Source of the DNA: Rhypophila decipiens
Taxonomy: Eukaryota; Ascomycota; Sordariomycetes; Sordariales; Naviculisporaceae
Assembly: GCA_033297075.1 (NCBI GenBank)
Contig: MU858086.1
Span: forward strand, 1-64,000
Direction: 5' to 3'
Length of the DNA: 64,000 bases
Part shown: one piece after another, positions 31,375-44,539 of the stretch
Layout of the letters: every line of letters starts with the position of its first letter
Numbering within the stretch: position 1 is the first letter of the stretch
Notes under the pieces: generated by a model
Databases searched by the model: none
What the model was told of the DNA's origin: nothing
What the model saw: the letters and a program-made list of their open reading frames with translations, nothing else
Position numbers and translations under genes: made by a program

Positions 31375-32165
31375 GGGCGTCGACCAAGAATTGTGTCAAG
31401 ACGAACCCAGGAAGATCACATATGGAAATGCCATTCCAGAGGCAATAGTCATGTAAATATGTATACAGGTATACTGGGCATCACAAATACCCTTACTAGC
31501 TCAGTGCGCGTTACTATTAGTAGAACTCGGAGCCGCAAGGGAAGTGGTCCAGTGATCGATCGATCATCGCCGGTACTAGGTGCTGGTGGCCGATCCAGGA
31601 CCAGAGGGGGCAAAATAGCCAAGCTGGGTCGTTTAAGGGTGTAATGCTTTCTCGGGTAAAATGGGCATCAACGAGAAGAAGTGCTTTAAGTATATGTGTC
31701 CAGCCCAGGTCCAACACTTTCCGCTTGGGTATTTTCGCCTCCTATTTTACCCAGCAACACGGCAAAGCAGCCACCGGATCTCACTTGGTCATTCTGGGAA
31801 CCCAGAATTCCGGGATTCTTGCCCTTCTGAGGTTGGTCTTGTCTAGAACCAACACCACAACAATGTCCCTCTTCCCATCCACTCGGATGGCAAATGGTAC
31901 GGAACGGCCCAAGCCGGGACAATTGAAGAGGTCCCTTCAGCTGGAATGCTGGGCAATTTAGTTATTCCCGCTCCGTGTAAACTCGGTAGGAATAAATAGC
32001 ACTGGGCATTCCAGACCCGGAGTGAATGGCCCGAGTCACGGTGTTGCCGAGGTCCACGAGCCTGGGGAAAAGACTTCAAAGAGATTTAAAAATAAAAAAG
32101 GAAAGACAGACAAGAAAATTAAAATAGAAACATGGAAAAGAGCAAAAACCAACATGCGAAGGAAA
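31375..32165. other. Intergenic, no gene seen
   Basis: Upstream region of the sedolisin gene. Short frames have no features. Confidence 0.4.
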
Positions 32166-32250
32166 GGTCGTACCCGGAATCGAACCGGGGTTACCAGAAG
32201 GCCTGAGCAAGCGTCAGAATCTGGTGTGATAACCGCTACACTATACAACC
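32166..32250 (-). tRNA. tRNA-Gln (anticodon CTG), with intron
   Basis: On the minus strand the acceptor stem GGTTGTA pairs with TACGACC (one G-T). The A box is TAGTGTAGCGG and the B box GGTTCGATTCC. The anticodon stem CCAGA/TCTGG encloses 21 nt: a seven-base loop with CTG after T33, plus a 14-nt intron after position 37. The body closely follows fungal tRNA-Gln. Confidence 0.87.
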
Positions 32251-34130
32251 GACTGAGTTGGCTTTTGTTGCTTGAAAGGAAGGTGCCTCTTTTGAGTTTT
32301 TGTTCTCCAGACTCTGGCTCTGGCGCCTGGTGGGTTCTTTGGCTGCGCCTGTGGAGAAAAAAGGGCGGGATATCCCCGGGCATTCACGACATGGAGGCGT
32401 CGGAAAGTCAAACTTTCCGCCAGTAGTTCACGCACACATGTAGTGAAAGGGCGATGGCGGTCTCTTCGCGAAGAGTACAATCTTGAGAGCTGGAGTGCCA
32501 GGCCACTTGACTTGACCTACGCGATCGACGCGGACCATGGAAGCAAAACGAGCGTCAGGATTGCCGGCGGCACCAATTATTCGTAGAGGAGGACAGGCAG
32601 ACTGATGCTGCACAGCGTGTAAGCACGGCATCTGCCCTGGTATTACCTATCCTCTTGAACAGAATAGCAGATGTGCAAACAACCTGGCCTACAGTATGTC
32701 GCACTTGTTGGCGCAATGGAAATTTGGGTGTCACACACGCCGTTGACCATGGGCATCCTCCTGTTAGAGTTCATGGTGTCGAGCCAAGGGGCTGGCATGG
32801 ACGGTGGGATGAGGTCATGGACACAGGAATTGTCGGGAGAGGGTTTGCGACAGGCGTTATTGATGTGCTGCAGCAAAGAGCAATGCCGCCTGTCGGGGGT
32901 CTCGAAGTTGATTGGAAAGGCGCGATTGGTTTGGGAGTTCGCGGGCAAGTTGAGCAGTTGGAAAGAAAACCGACGTGGTGGTTCAGGAGCGCAGGGCGGC
33001 CTTGCAGGAGACAAGGTCGAGTTACGTGTGGCTCTGGAGGCAGGCAGTCTCGGTGTATCTGTAGCTGTCTTGAAAGCCTGTAAGCGATTTGCTGCATCTA
33101 TTCTTCTCGTAGAATGGGCCGATATCTTACTACCAGTGTTCATCTGAAGCCAAGGTCCATGCGATCCTGTTATTGTTATCCTGTTCTACTTTGCGTGTCG
33201 CTGTTGCTTCCAGTCGTGGATTTGTTGGCGCTGTGCCCGCCCAACTGTTGAAGGCGGAAATTAGTGGCAGAAATCTAACCAACCGGGGACTTCGGATGTC
33301 GGTGCCCCGCACACCCGTTGGCCGGCCGGCCGGGGAACACAACAGCCGAGGGACCCGAAGCCAACCACCGACCCGGGTCACGACTTGCACCGCCTTCGAC
33401 GTCGATTTGGCAACGACAACAATTCCAAATAACTTCAATCGTACGGAGCAGATCAGGGATATAATATGCAACCGACATATGAACAAGGCAAGATGCAACA
33501 CCCTCCCATACCACAACAGCAGTGCACACACGAATTGTGTGTACATGGCCTGGGCCATGCAGAAGTTATGTCCGTATTGCCAAAACCGCCGAAGAATAGC
33601 TCTTCCACCCATATGAGTCGACTATCCTTCCTGTAAACCACGGCCTTATAGGCCCTTCAATGTTCACTGCAGGATACCTAGCCTGGATAGGCATGAAAGG
33701 CGAAGCAAGTCGTGTAAGAACGCAATGCCGAAGCTGCATCACCTTGGAGTCGATCCAAATACCCCTTGATTAGTTCAGCCTCGTCCAATGTGTGACTGTG
33801 ATACTCCTCTTGCGGGTGCATACTGGTCGTGTTACAGTATGTGAACGGGTTAGGCAGCCTGTGCAAGTCAGAGCCCCAGCGAGAGGTTAAGTTCCCCAGG
33901 TCTCGGGAAGATGGTTACATGTGAACATGAAGGCCTCTTCCAAGCGCTAACAAAGGGAAGTTGTGGATTGTCTGGCTCATATGTTAACCATTTGCTCCTC
34001 CCACGGTTCCATAGACAGTTCGTTGAATCTCGGCTTGCTGCAACTTCAAGTAATCAAGAACAATATACAACGATCAGTACCAGTTCTACAAATGAAAGAA
34101 CCTCCTACAATTTGAAACATATCTTCCGCA
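32251..34130. other. 1.9-kb intergenic region, no supported gene
   Basis: Frames of about 140-165 codons occur on both strands at 32640-33150 and 33130-33616, but none has a domain, signal peptide or convincing splice sites, and opposite-strand frames overlap fully. A (GGCC)n run is at about 33321-33335. No repeat family was identified. Confidence 0.35.
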
Positions 34131-36159
34131 ATGGGCATCTGTATCTCTTCTCAAAATTGCAAGGAGCTTTACGGCATTGATATCAACTGCGAGATACTGG
34201 CGACTGGAAACGAGACGTATCCCAACCAAACCATCATCGGGGGGTATTTGAAGGGCTCTCTTCCCCCTGACCCAGATATCGCTGGAATAGGCGTAAGTAG
34301 GCCACAATTCCTCGCTGCTTCAAAGCCTGCTTGTGGCTTCATATGGTCTGAAACTGATGTCCGTCACCACACCCAAGGTCGTGACCTCTTTCATCGCCGC
34401 TACAGTGATTGCCCTGTGCCTCAGTGCCTTCAGTCTTTTCCTCTTGATCCAAAACCGGCGCTACCTTGTTCGGCTCGACAAGCTGGGGGAGAATCTTAGA
34501 TTCGCTGAGAAACTCCACAAGTTCCGGGGCTCTGAGTTATGCGAAGAACTCGTCCTCGGGATAAGCGGCACACAGATCTTCACCGGGGCTGCCTATGCTG
34601 TAGCCCTGCGTTACTTCAAGGGCTGCAGCACTACCGCCTATCACTATGATGTTGTTGCTATGATGATGATTCTCACCTGCACAACACATCTCATGTCTGT
34701 GACAATAGTTAGGAACTATTGGAAGTACAAGACCCTATCTTTACTCCGCATCCTGACCTGCTTGGGAGTCTTTACCGTGACCGGCATCCTCCTCGCGAAC
34801 CAGAACAATGACTTCGAGTACGACAGAAAGTTTCCCGCCGTGGTACCAGATAATAAAAACTACAGCTCGATTCTCCTCCCCGCTGCGTGCTTTCAAGAGG
34901 GAAACAGTCTACTCCTTAACACGCTTCACCATTCGTTGAGCGACCAGTCAAATGATGCATTCCTCAGCAGCAAACCAAGTAATAAAGTACCTGGCTAGAA
35001 CTGCTATCTGGTAACACTCATTCTGTACATTCTCGCTGGATTTGTCGATGTACTACTCGCCTTTCGCCGCGGGGCCCAGTCCAAGCCAACCGGTAAGAGG
35101 GCTCGCTTCGTGAGCTGGTTGCATCTTTCCACCATGGCAAAGCGAGAAAGTCGTCAGCAGCACCAGAAAAGGACGAAACGAAGCAAACCAACACCAGTCC
35201 AGAAGCAGGGATCAAGTCGGTGGCCTTCACCTGGAAACATCTTGTTTTACCTTTTCTGTTCCTACCTTTTCGCCAACATCGCCGTAGGGGTCTGGACCGT
35301 TTGGACAGCTGCTCACCAGATCGGAGAGCTTCGCATGTGGGCGAGGGGCTCCGGCTGGCTGATCAAGAGCGGCCAAGGGGCCGAGAGTGCCCAGGACGAC
35401 ATGACATCATTTGGACAGCTGGTTCCCATATTTCTCAACTTGATGCTCCTATTCACCCTTGTCCATGTGATCACCAGCTTTTACTCCAAGAGCAAGGACA
35501 GACGATATGACATCTACGGTGGTATCATCCCCGACGAGCCAGACAGTGGCCCTTCCAATGGAAACGGGAATATGAATGGAACGGCGATGCATGTAGTCGA
35601 TCACCACAACGCCGGATACAAACCAGACCCGGCCGTGGAGACTTACACCCATAACGGAGGAGCCACGCCGGTCTCCATGTCTAACCTTCCTCCTCACTTA
35701 GGTTCGCCACACCCGACAGTTGGTGCCAATGGCCAATGGAATTCATTCAATAGCACCAGCCAACCCTAATCACCAGGCCCGGGCATCATGACCACAACTC
35801 CAACGTCAGCTCAAATCGTCCAGTACCCATCAAATGCCATGCCGCCTACGTCTCAGGCTCAGCCTAACCCAAGACACAGCAGCATGACCAACCTCCGACA
35901 CTCCTCAGCCCACTCCGTTCCAACCTCGCCACTTGCCGGAGGCCATGGTATCTCTCCCTACCAGTAGCAGCTTCAACAGCAACGAAGCATGTCAATGACT
36001 TCCTCACCCCAGTCACAGACGTATTTCCAGCCTACCCACTCAACCGCTTCAAGCCCTGTCATGTTTCAACCACCGCAATATGGTCAGTCTCATAGCTCAT
36101 CTCCACCACCGCAATGGAATCAGCATCAAGGACAGCCTCAAGGTCAGGGCTATTACTAG
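34131..36159 (+). pseudogene. Membrane-protein pseudogene with three in-frame stops
   Basis: Exon 1 (34131-34292) splices at GTAAGT over an 85-bp intron (34293-34377, CTGAT branch, acceptor CCCAAG) to a frame that stays coding-like from 34378 to a natural-looking stop at 36157. It is broken by TAG at 34996, TAA at 35767 and TAG at 35965. Both sides of each stop make sense in the same frame: hydrophobic segments before (FIAATVIALCLSAFSLFLL) and after (LVTLILYILAGFVDVLLAF, LFYLFCSYLFANIAVGVW) the first, and a Pro/Gln/Ser-rich tail through the other two. The stops are explained by single C-to-T or G-to-A changes (CAG, CAA, TGG). The family is an unnamed fungal multi-pass protein with a disordered cytoplasmic tail. 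A shorter product ending at 34996 could still be made, and stop-codon readthrough is an alternative. Confidence 0.6.
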
Positions 36160-37228
36160 GTCTACCAATAGACAGCGCCTATGAATCAGTTATTCAACAC
36201 TTTGTTATCTTTTAGTCTTGTGATTATCAAATGAAAATGGAACGGCAGCCTATGACGTGCGAGACATCAAGCAAAGAAGGATGCGAGTCTACGCAGTGAT
36301 AGCTACTAGAGCCGGTCTCTATGGGATCATGCTGTCCAAGTCTTTGTCAATGAAAAACGAAACTCACAGTAACATTACCTGCGTGACTTTAGCAGACGAA
36401 GTTGACTTGACGAGGGATTAGCAACTGCTTGTATTTTGAGTATGATAATCCAAATTAAGCATACATAATTACTTGATGTCTTTATAACTGCCCGCTTCAA
36501 TGATAAACATAGATGAGTGGTAATCTCATGTACGTCACTAGTAGGTACACAATCATAGAGATGCTCATAGAGATATATTCGAAGACACACGAAATCACCA
36601 TATTAGTTACAGGTAACCTAACCCACCCCACAAAGACCCGGCTCTTCTGTCACACGTTATCGCAGTCTCCTCAAGGCATGCAGAAAGCCGTTCTGCATGT
36701 GAAGAACTCGTGATGTCTGTAATCGGCCCCATGCTCCATGCTCCATGCCCCATCTAAAGACCCCAGACTTCGTGTTTCGCTAAGATACAAAGTCACCCAA
36801 GATGTCATGACCACGATAGGGCAATGTACTTGGACAAACGTCGTGGCGGTACCAGTGTGGCTTTCCGTTTCAGAGTAGCACAGAGATATTATACGTTGCG
36901 TAACGCAGTACCAGCTGCACATTGTCCCGAGTTGGAAGGTCTAGATGCTGCCTTTTCCAGTGAGCGCGATAATAAACCTGTTATCATTCTGATCTTACTT
37001 CTATAAACTGGAAGAATCCTATAATCACATGCAGCCAGCTATATATCAAGAACTATCCGCATATCGTTATCATCACGCATCTGCACAAAAGTTCGTATTC
37101 ACTGTGATCATATTAACTGAAAGTTGTGTTCAACCGTTTTGCTTCTCTTCCCTGTTTCTTATCCCTTATGCTATCGTCGCCTTACTATACCCCTGCAGTC
37201 ATTTCTCGTCCCGTTTTCTCTTGTCCAG
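36160..37228. other. Intergenic, left part of a gene-poor 3.9-kb stretch
   Basis: AT-moderate sequence with no supported frames. A small tandem of atgctcc/catgctcc is at about 36730-36752. Confidence 0.35.
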
Positions 37229-37500
37229 TTTCTCGGTTATGATCGCTGATAACGACCTGGAAAAACCAAGAAACCCCCAATCCCAAAAGGTAACCCAAGA
37301 AAATGAAGTCAAAGCAAGCAACTCGCACAAGAAACGATCAGCAACCCAAGCACGCGAAGCAACAGAGCAAGCAAAACCAAGCAACTCGAAGCAAAAAAAC
37401 AAGCAAAATCACAAGAACTCACAAGCATTGACAAGAGCACAAGACTCGAAAAGATAAGCAAAAAGAGACAAGAAAAAAATCTCAACAATTGAACAAGCTC
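37229..37500 (+). other. T-poor, A/C-rich block with low-complexity frame
   Basis: About 240 bp (37255-37495) contain very few T on the plus strand, with recurring aagcaa and caagcaactcg words. A frame ending at 37457 would encode a Lys/Gln/Asn/Ser-rich basic peptide (from MIADNDLEK), but composition alone could keep it open. It may be an expressed leader or a low-complexity peptide. Not called as a gene. Confidence 0.3.
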
Positions 37501-40039
37501 TGCGCTAAAAAAGTTCGCGTTCGGGAGGGTGACATTCCGCTTGGGTAGCGTCGCGTGCGCTACGGTACGGAACGGGATACGGAAAACGTTTTCTCGTTTT
37601 CTTTTCTTCTTTCAACTCGATTGGTTCGTGTTTCCCGGTTCTACTCCGTATTCCTTCACATTTGCTTTTTTCTCGGGCAGAAAAACAAGAAAATTGGTCA
37701 AGAAGAAAAGCAACAGGTACCCCGTACAAGCACGATAACGGCACAGCACGACCTTATCCGCGTACCGCGTCTGTGCACGTACACGTTACCACACACCCTT
37801 ATCACTTGCATAAAACCGTTGATTACTATGTGCAAGGTACGGCGATATGCTTTTGGAAGGCGCGCACCACGAGAAGAGATGAGCGCCTGCCGGCCGTGGT
37901 GCCAACTTTTCAAGGCAACGGGAGGTCATTGGTTCCATGTGATAGGTGTATACGGGTTTGTACGAACCACGGATAAAGTCAGAATGCACGGGATGGGACA
38001 ATCTTGTTGTCGATATGATGCCCATCAGAGTAAAGAGTTTGGTAGAGATAAGGGGGATCACCGTTAACCACCGGGGAGAGGCCTTCGGTACCCGTACAGG
38101 CGCCAAGTCCAAACCTCGTAATGGGAGTGACTTGTAAGATGTGTACCTACGTAAGCAATCAGTCAATGCAGTGAAGCAACGAATTGATGATGAGCGAAGG
38201 ATGCGGATTGCGAGAAGGAAGAATGGAAGCAACGCAAAACCAAGATGTGAGGAATCATTTTTTTTCGCTGATCGTGGGTCAGCGACTAGACCAGGGCAAG
38301 AGATCGTATCGTTGCATCGCGTGGGTGGAACCTGTCGGCATTTTTCCAAGATACGGGATAAGTACCAACTAGTACGGATCGGGATAAGCGATAAATAAAA
38401 TAAAAGTGGGCTCAGGGGTTGGTGGGTGTGCGTTGTTTACGGAGCGGTGGTGCAGGAAAACGGGGTGTCTTGGCTTGGCCTTCGTGTGTCGTCGATGGAG
38501 ACTTGACGGTGTAGGAGAAAAGAGAAACGTTCAGTGTGGAGACAGGGCGGTGCAGTCATGGAAAGGGGCTCAAAAAACTTCAAACATGCTGGATATGAAG
38601 GGGAAGTAAATAAAGCAGGTGAAATAAGAACTGGGGTGGATTGCTGAACCACTCGAAATGGTAGACAAGGAGGAAGGCGAGCAGAAAAAGGGGAGAGTAA
38701 AATCATGATAGGGGGGATGGCTTCGTCATTTATCGGTCATTTTATGTCTGGAGCAGAGTTGATCTTATCAAAATTTGCGGTGGGACCCCTTTCCGAATTC
38801 CGTCGATGTCGGACATTGCGGATTTCTGTGGAATCGCCAGAGTGGAACAGCGAGCATGAAGGTTTGTTGTTCCTTTCGCATTTCACTCGGTGAAGAGTAT
38901 CGGAGAATAGCGTGGTCAATGGTTCCAGAGCACAGACCGAAAGGAAAGCGATGTTCTTCACCGACCCTTTGTCCACCAAACCGGATGAGCTTGACCGATG
39001 ATGACTTGACCGGCCGCACGGCCATCCGGGAAAAGGTCGGGGGACGGGGCGAAAACGGAGAATTCTAGAACGTGGAACAACCAGGAGGAGGATCCGAATG
39101 CAACCTGTTAGCTGCCAGTAATTAACAATCTCTCACAGGGAGACCATGGAGAAATTGTTATTGGAATAATAATTAGAACGGCAATCTGTTATTGACCAAT
39201 TTCGATCCATTGCGTTAGTTGCGTTCTGTCGGATCTGTCCGGTGCCCGACCTGGCGCTGGCCGGCGTGCCGGACTCCACATCTAGAACGAATGTCAAACT
39301 CAAACGGTACGGGGCACGTTTGCCCCGTACTTGCCTTGGCCTGCGTTTTCTCAAGAACGACAATTACCATGCCCTGATGTTTGCCTTCTTCTGTGCGCCG
39401 TTACGTAGTGTACCTGTGGCTCAGCATATGTTCCGTTCTTCAGATATCTTTACGGATATCTTCCGTGTGTAACATGTGGCTGGCCCAGAGTTCTGGTCAT
39501 CAAGGTTCCTATGACATAGGACTCGAGCTGAAGTTTATCTGATATTCCCCTTTCGGCCGAGTCAAAGAGCATAGTGCAGCTCACAAGCATGTCTGCTATA
39601 TTGTCACTCCTTCCCGGTTCTGGATCAGTCGTACTGTGGCCAAAGTTGCGTGTTACGACCGAGAGACAGTGTCTGCTGTTTGTGTGCCAGGTATTCAGTG
39701 AAACAGAAGCTGCGCGTTGTCTCACCAGAATCTCAAGATGGGAATGAAGTCTGAAAGCTTGCCAACAGTAATTACAAAGACGTAGTCCGAACCAAAGGAA
39801 ACAACGAAAGGAAAGCTTCATCTCAACCACCTCGTCTGTTGGTCTGTTTTATTCACGAACCCCTCTCGAAATGGGTATCAAGGTCAGGCCTATCTGCCTC
39901 TATTATCTTGGGATATCCCTGCGCTCATCCCCTTCCAGTCCATTTGGCAACCAAGAATATATACAATATATGGACGTATGACAAGGAAAGAAGACTCTTT
40001 ATTGCGTGCCGAGATGGCTAACCTGCTCACACAGTACTC
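37501..40039. other. Intergenic, right part of the gene-poor stretch
   Basis: Frames up to about 190 codons exist on both strands at 37.5-38.4 kb without domains, signal peptides or introns. Several tacggtac/ctccgta words occur. A weak inverted repeat around 39130-39165 (aacaat ... attgtt) flanks about 25 bp. No RNA gene was recognised. Confidence 0.35.
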
Positions 40040-41702
40040 TTATGCAAGGAAGACGGCCAACCAACCAGCCGCAACGGCAATGGCCATCTTGCTCGTCATT
40101 CCCAGCACATTGCCCGAGTTCTTGACCTCCTTGGGAGCATCTGGCTCGGTCTTGGGGCACAGTCCGGTGCCCTCGAGGTTCGAAAGCAGCACATAAACCT
40201 TGGGCTCGCCACCGCCATTGTAGACTTTGATGGTACCAGTGGCATCGGCAGTCACGGTCTTGCAATCGAGGACTTCGACGACTTCATCGTTGGGCTCAAA
40301 GCCGCGCAGGTCATACTCGTAGGCGTCGCCCGAGCTGCTCTTGTTGGTTACGCAGAACACGACGGCGCTTCCTGATGGGCCCTTCTTCAGGCAGAGGTGG
40401 TTCCCGTCGACCTTGAGTGTCTCGGCGGGGCTCTCGGTATAATTGGCAGAGAGCTTCTGGGCGTTTTTGCGCACTTTGAGCGCATTGGCGGTGAGAACGT
40501 AGAGCGGAGCCGTCTTGTCGTAGCCGGCTTGCCAAACCGGTTCGCGGTTGTGGGGGGTTTCGCTGCCGTTGAAGTGCTGCTCCTGACCTTGATAGACTAG
40601 AGAGAAAGAAGATCAGTCAGCAACGTGCCAGGAAAGGAAGAGAGGAAAGAGACAGCTTACTTGTAGGAATACCATCAGTCAAGAGGACATAGGTCATCAT
40701 ATTCTTTGCAAGCATCATATCGTTATTCATGCTGGGGAAGCGGGGCAGATCGTGGTTCTCGGAGAAGGCGCCCAGGGCGAAGACATCGGTGCATCCCGAG
40801 GCAGCGCCATTGCGGATGTCGGCGAGTTCCTCAAACCCGCCGCCGTTGAAAGCCGTGTTGAGCTTGAAGTATTCAAGATAGTTGGGCATTCCGGGCAGCA
40901 AGTTCTTGGTCTGGTAGCGGCACATGTCCGGAATCTCGCCAGTCAGAACTTCACCCAAGGAAAAGACACCTGCTGCTTCGACAAAAGGCGCCAGGAATCC
41001 GTCGTTGACATGCTTGGCAGCATCGATTCGCAGTCCATCGATCGAGTAGTTGGCGACAAGATCCTTGACCCATTCATTCATTTCCTTGGAGACAGCGGGG
41101 TCTTCGGTCTTGAGATCGGCCAGGGCAATGCCAAAGGGATAGAGCCAGCATTCTTGGTAGTTCTGGGGCACCTTCCATTCGGTGACGTTGCAGTACTTGT
41201 GGTAATATTCGGGCTTGTTGAAGGGCTTGAACTTGGTGTAATCGACCTTGGGCGGAAGCACGTTGTCGAACTTCTGGGCCATGTGGTTAACGACCACATC
41301 CACCATGAGAAGCATGCCGCGCTTGTGGAGTTCAGCGGAAAGGTCCTTGAGGTCCTGCTCGGTGCCGAAGCGTTTGTTGATGGCGTACATGTTCTGAGTC
41401 CAGTATCCGTGGTAGGGCTCACCGACCGACGTCTCACCTTCCATATTCTCGACCACGGGGCTGATCTGAATGGCCGTGAAGCCCATATCCTGGATGTAGT
41501 CGAGATGCTTGATGAGACCGGCCCAAGTGCCGCCGCAGAACTTGGAGAGCTCGCAAGGGGCTGTCGTGGAACCATCGGTGCGGGCAAAGCGATCGATCAA
41601 GACCTGGTAGATGGCCTGCGACTTCCATTCTGTCATGTTAGCCGCGCTGCTCAGGCCGGCCAGAGCCAGAGCAGCGGCGATGTTGAGGACCGAGGACCTC
41701 AT
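40040..41702 (-). CDS. GPI-anchored GH13 alpha-amylase-like enzyme
   Basis: Two exons, 40661-41702 and 40040-40596, with a 64-bp intron (donor GTAAGC, acceptor CTCTAG). The product is 532 aa. The signal peptide ends at GLSSA. GH13 conserved regions are present: DVVVNH (~135), GLRIDAAKH with nucleophile D227, GEVLTGE with acid/base E251, and ENHD with D318, so it should be active on alpha-1,4-glucan. The C-terminal beta domain is followed by an omega-site-like NSG and a hydrophobic tail (MAIAVAAGWLAVFLA), a GPI signal. It is divergent from the alpha-1,3-glucan synthase gene. In Aspergillus, GPI amylases (AmyD/Agt types) next to ags genes modulate wall alpha-glucan. The mature enzyme probably acts at the plasma membrane or wall. 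Confidence 0.9.
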
Positions 41703-44539
41703 GATGTGATGATTTCTGTGATAAAACGAGAGGATGCCCGGCTGTGGCAGCACAAGGTATTACTAAGTCTGCCATGTTGCATGGAACGGAGTTTTGAGGA
41801 TGCTTCTTTACCTGAAGTTGCCGTAGCAGAAGACAATTCGTGAATAGTACGCGGCTATAACTGTAACGAGTGACTGGGGTTGGATTAGATGTTCAGCAAC
41901 TCCATTACATCAATCACCAAAAACCCGATAAAAAGACAAGAGAAGGAGCGTATAGAAGAGTCGCAGAGCAGCAAAAGACCGAGGCAACACGATGAAAAGG
42001 AACAAAACCAATGACAGTGGAGGGCGACCGGATGACAGGCAGGCAGTCAGGCACACACGCTACGGGAATAGCGGGCGGACGAGGAGCAAAGCGTGTCCTG
42101 GCCGAGCAGAGTGCCACTCACTGCCAACACGACATGATCGAGGATGCCATGTCTTGGGCAAGCAAGGAGATCGTGGAGACCGAGAGATGAACCCCCGTTT
42201 CCGGCATGGCGCGCAGGAACAGACCGTCGAGCCCAGCTGTCTGTCTTGCTGCAAAGTGTGCCTGCAGGTACTGGTACCAAACGGAACGGATATGGAACGG
42301 AGGGTGTCGTGTCCAAACGGAGATGAGGGTCCTTGATGGATTAACCAGCCAGGATCCCCATTAAGCTCCGACTCGTGTCTGCAAGACTGCAACTCTGCCG
42401 CCATTGTACCGGCTGCACCCTGCAGTCTTGCGCCGTAGAACAGGAAATAGCCCACTGAAATTGTGGTGTTGAGATGTCACGTTAATTTAGTAGGCGAGAT
42501 TTTCCAACCGTTGGGTAGACATAAAGGAAGAATAAAAGGACGAATACCGTCCAGCTTCTGTGCTGGTTAGCTTAGGCACACAAAAAAAAAGAGTGTGTGA
42601 TGTCGGGAGCAAAATTTGGCAGAGGCCACAATTGGCGGCCTGGTGTTTCTGGTTGATGGACCAATAGGGGACTTCCCTGATCGGGATGTCGGGGGGCCAA
42701 TTGGCAAGGATATTCTGGAAAACCCCTTGGAAGGTCCCGGAGGGAAAAGGGCGGTTCCGTTTCTGAACGAGAGCTGGCCCGTGCCCACTTCCCAAATTGC
42801 ACTTGCAAGTTGGCCGGCAGGTGCAATTATAAAAAAGGAGTCAATCAGGCAAGTGGCAAAGCAGGCTCCACCGGGAAAATGTACTGTATAAGCGGTCATT
42901 GAATTCTTTAGATCTAATCTGCCAGTAAAGAAGAATCTCAAACAGAGACAGTTGTGAGGTTATCATGATATTTTAGGTAAGCGTCGTGAGAAAAGAGCCG
43001 CAAGAGCTTCACACCTATCCGCTGCTTCTCCCGAATCCTTTGTGGAATTGAGTTCTGAGTGGCATTTTCCGTCCGAAATCGATTTCAGCTGGTGTTGCAG
43101 GTGTGTACCAATACACGCGTCGAATGAGGTAGAAAACCGTACGGATACGAATCCAGGTACACGTAAAAATACCCCTGATCATACCTACCAATCGCGCTTG
43201 TGCCAACCGGCTTGGCGGTGGGCCCAAAGGGCGAAGCGATGGAGCCCTACCCCACTCTAAAACGGCGAATCGACCACCCACGGTTCAAGACAACGACATC
43301 TGAACCGCAACGGACCTTGCCAACTGTCTCCCAAAAAAATAATCGGCAGAGTTGTGTCTCGTATCATCCAAACTCGCCAAATCCCCGGCCCCTATCCACC
43401 ACCCACTTCGACTCGGAAACATCCAATATCAACGTGTTTTATCTTGCCAAGGAAACGGCGGGTCCCACATTGAGACAGAAAGAATACGATTTATTTCGGA
43501 CAGGCCTGAGCTCCGTCCGCACGGCTCCCCTTCTCGTCTGCCTGTCCTGTTTCTCTGTGTCAACAGTGGCGGATCGAAGCTAGCCTCCATCCGCGCTCCT
43601 GCGACACTGGACTGCACACTGGCCAGACGGGAAGAGTGACGAACGAGACCAGACTCTCCATCGAAGCGAAACCTCCAGGGCACAGATGAAAGAGAGGGAA
43701 TAATAAATACACACTGGCAGAACTGGTTCGGCAGGGGGGGGGGAACAAAAGAAAACGGTGAGCCGCCCTTGCACATGGCTCCTGCATGCGCACGTCACTT
43801 TTTGATGAAGGCGTTAAATTTGCTATTCTGGGCCACTCGCCTCTTTCGTGGAGCTGCCCTGACGCTCGCCGAATAGGGGCCGTCGCACCACTTGTTTGGA
43901 TGGCAGAAGGTCTTCGACAGGCTTCCTCCTTCTGGTGGATCGGCTGTTGGACAGGCCCTATCCATGCTTGTTGACGGTAGCTTTGCCTTGCTTTGCCTGC
44001 TATGCGCTGCTATGCTACCCTGCCGTGCCTACCCTTCCTGCTCTTCCCAAACGGACGGAGAAGGCGGTTGCGGGCCCAGGAGTGCCAGGGCCACGCCAGA
44101 CTAGGATCTGGCAAAATGAGAGTGCTTTTCCCAGCCTTCGATGGGCAGTCTGCAGCTGCCCGTGGGGCCCTCGAGTTCGAGTCTGCGTGTGAGAGCAACA
44201 CCCCCTTTTCCGTTGTGGGTCTGTCAGTTCAAGGGTGTCTGATGTCTGTGTGGCCGCCGTGGGGTCGACCAGGTGTGGCTGACGGATCTGGCTATCGAAC
44301 CCGGGGGTGGTGGTGTGCTCACTGCTCGGCTCTTTTCCTTTTCGTTTCTCAACCTTCACGTTCCTTATCGACCTGCTGTGCTGTGTGTGTATGCTGCTGC
44401 TTCAGTGGCTTTTTTTGTGTTGGGATACTATCGGGTTCGGTTCTTGCCTTTCGTTCAAACTCCTATACCCATTGCTTTGTCTCTCTTTTACCTTGACCTC
44501 CCGCCTGTCGCTCCCATGCGGTGGTGAGCGACATCGATC
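41703..44539. promoter_or_regulatory. 2.8-kb shared upstream region of amylase and glucan synthase genes
   Basis: The two divergent starts (41702 minus, 44540 plus) enclose 2.8 kb without a supported gene. Long pyrimidine-rich stretches (about 44325-44510, ending tgcggtggtgagcgacatcg) lie just before the synthase ATG and fit a long 5' UTR. A G8-9 run is at about 43734-43742. Shared regulation is inferred from position only. Confidence 0.5.

Noticed and set aside
40752..41843. 363-aa plus-strand frame
   Set aside because: Antisense to the amylase gene and without domains.
44284..44310. tRNA B-box-like sequence (tatcgaacccggg)
   Set aside because: No matching A box, acceptor stem or anticodon arm could be built on either strand.
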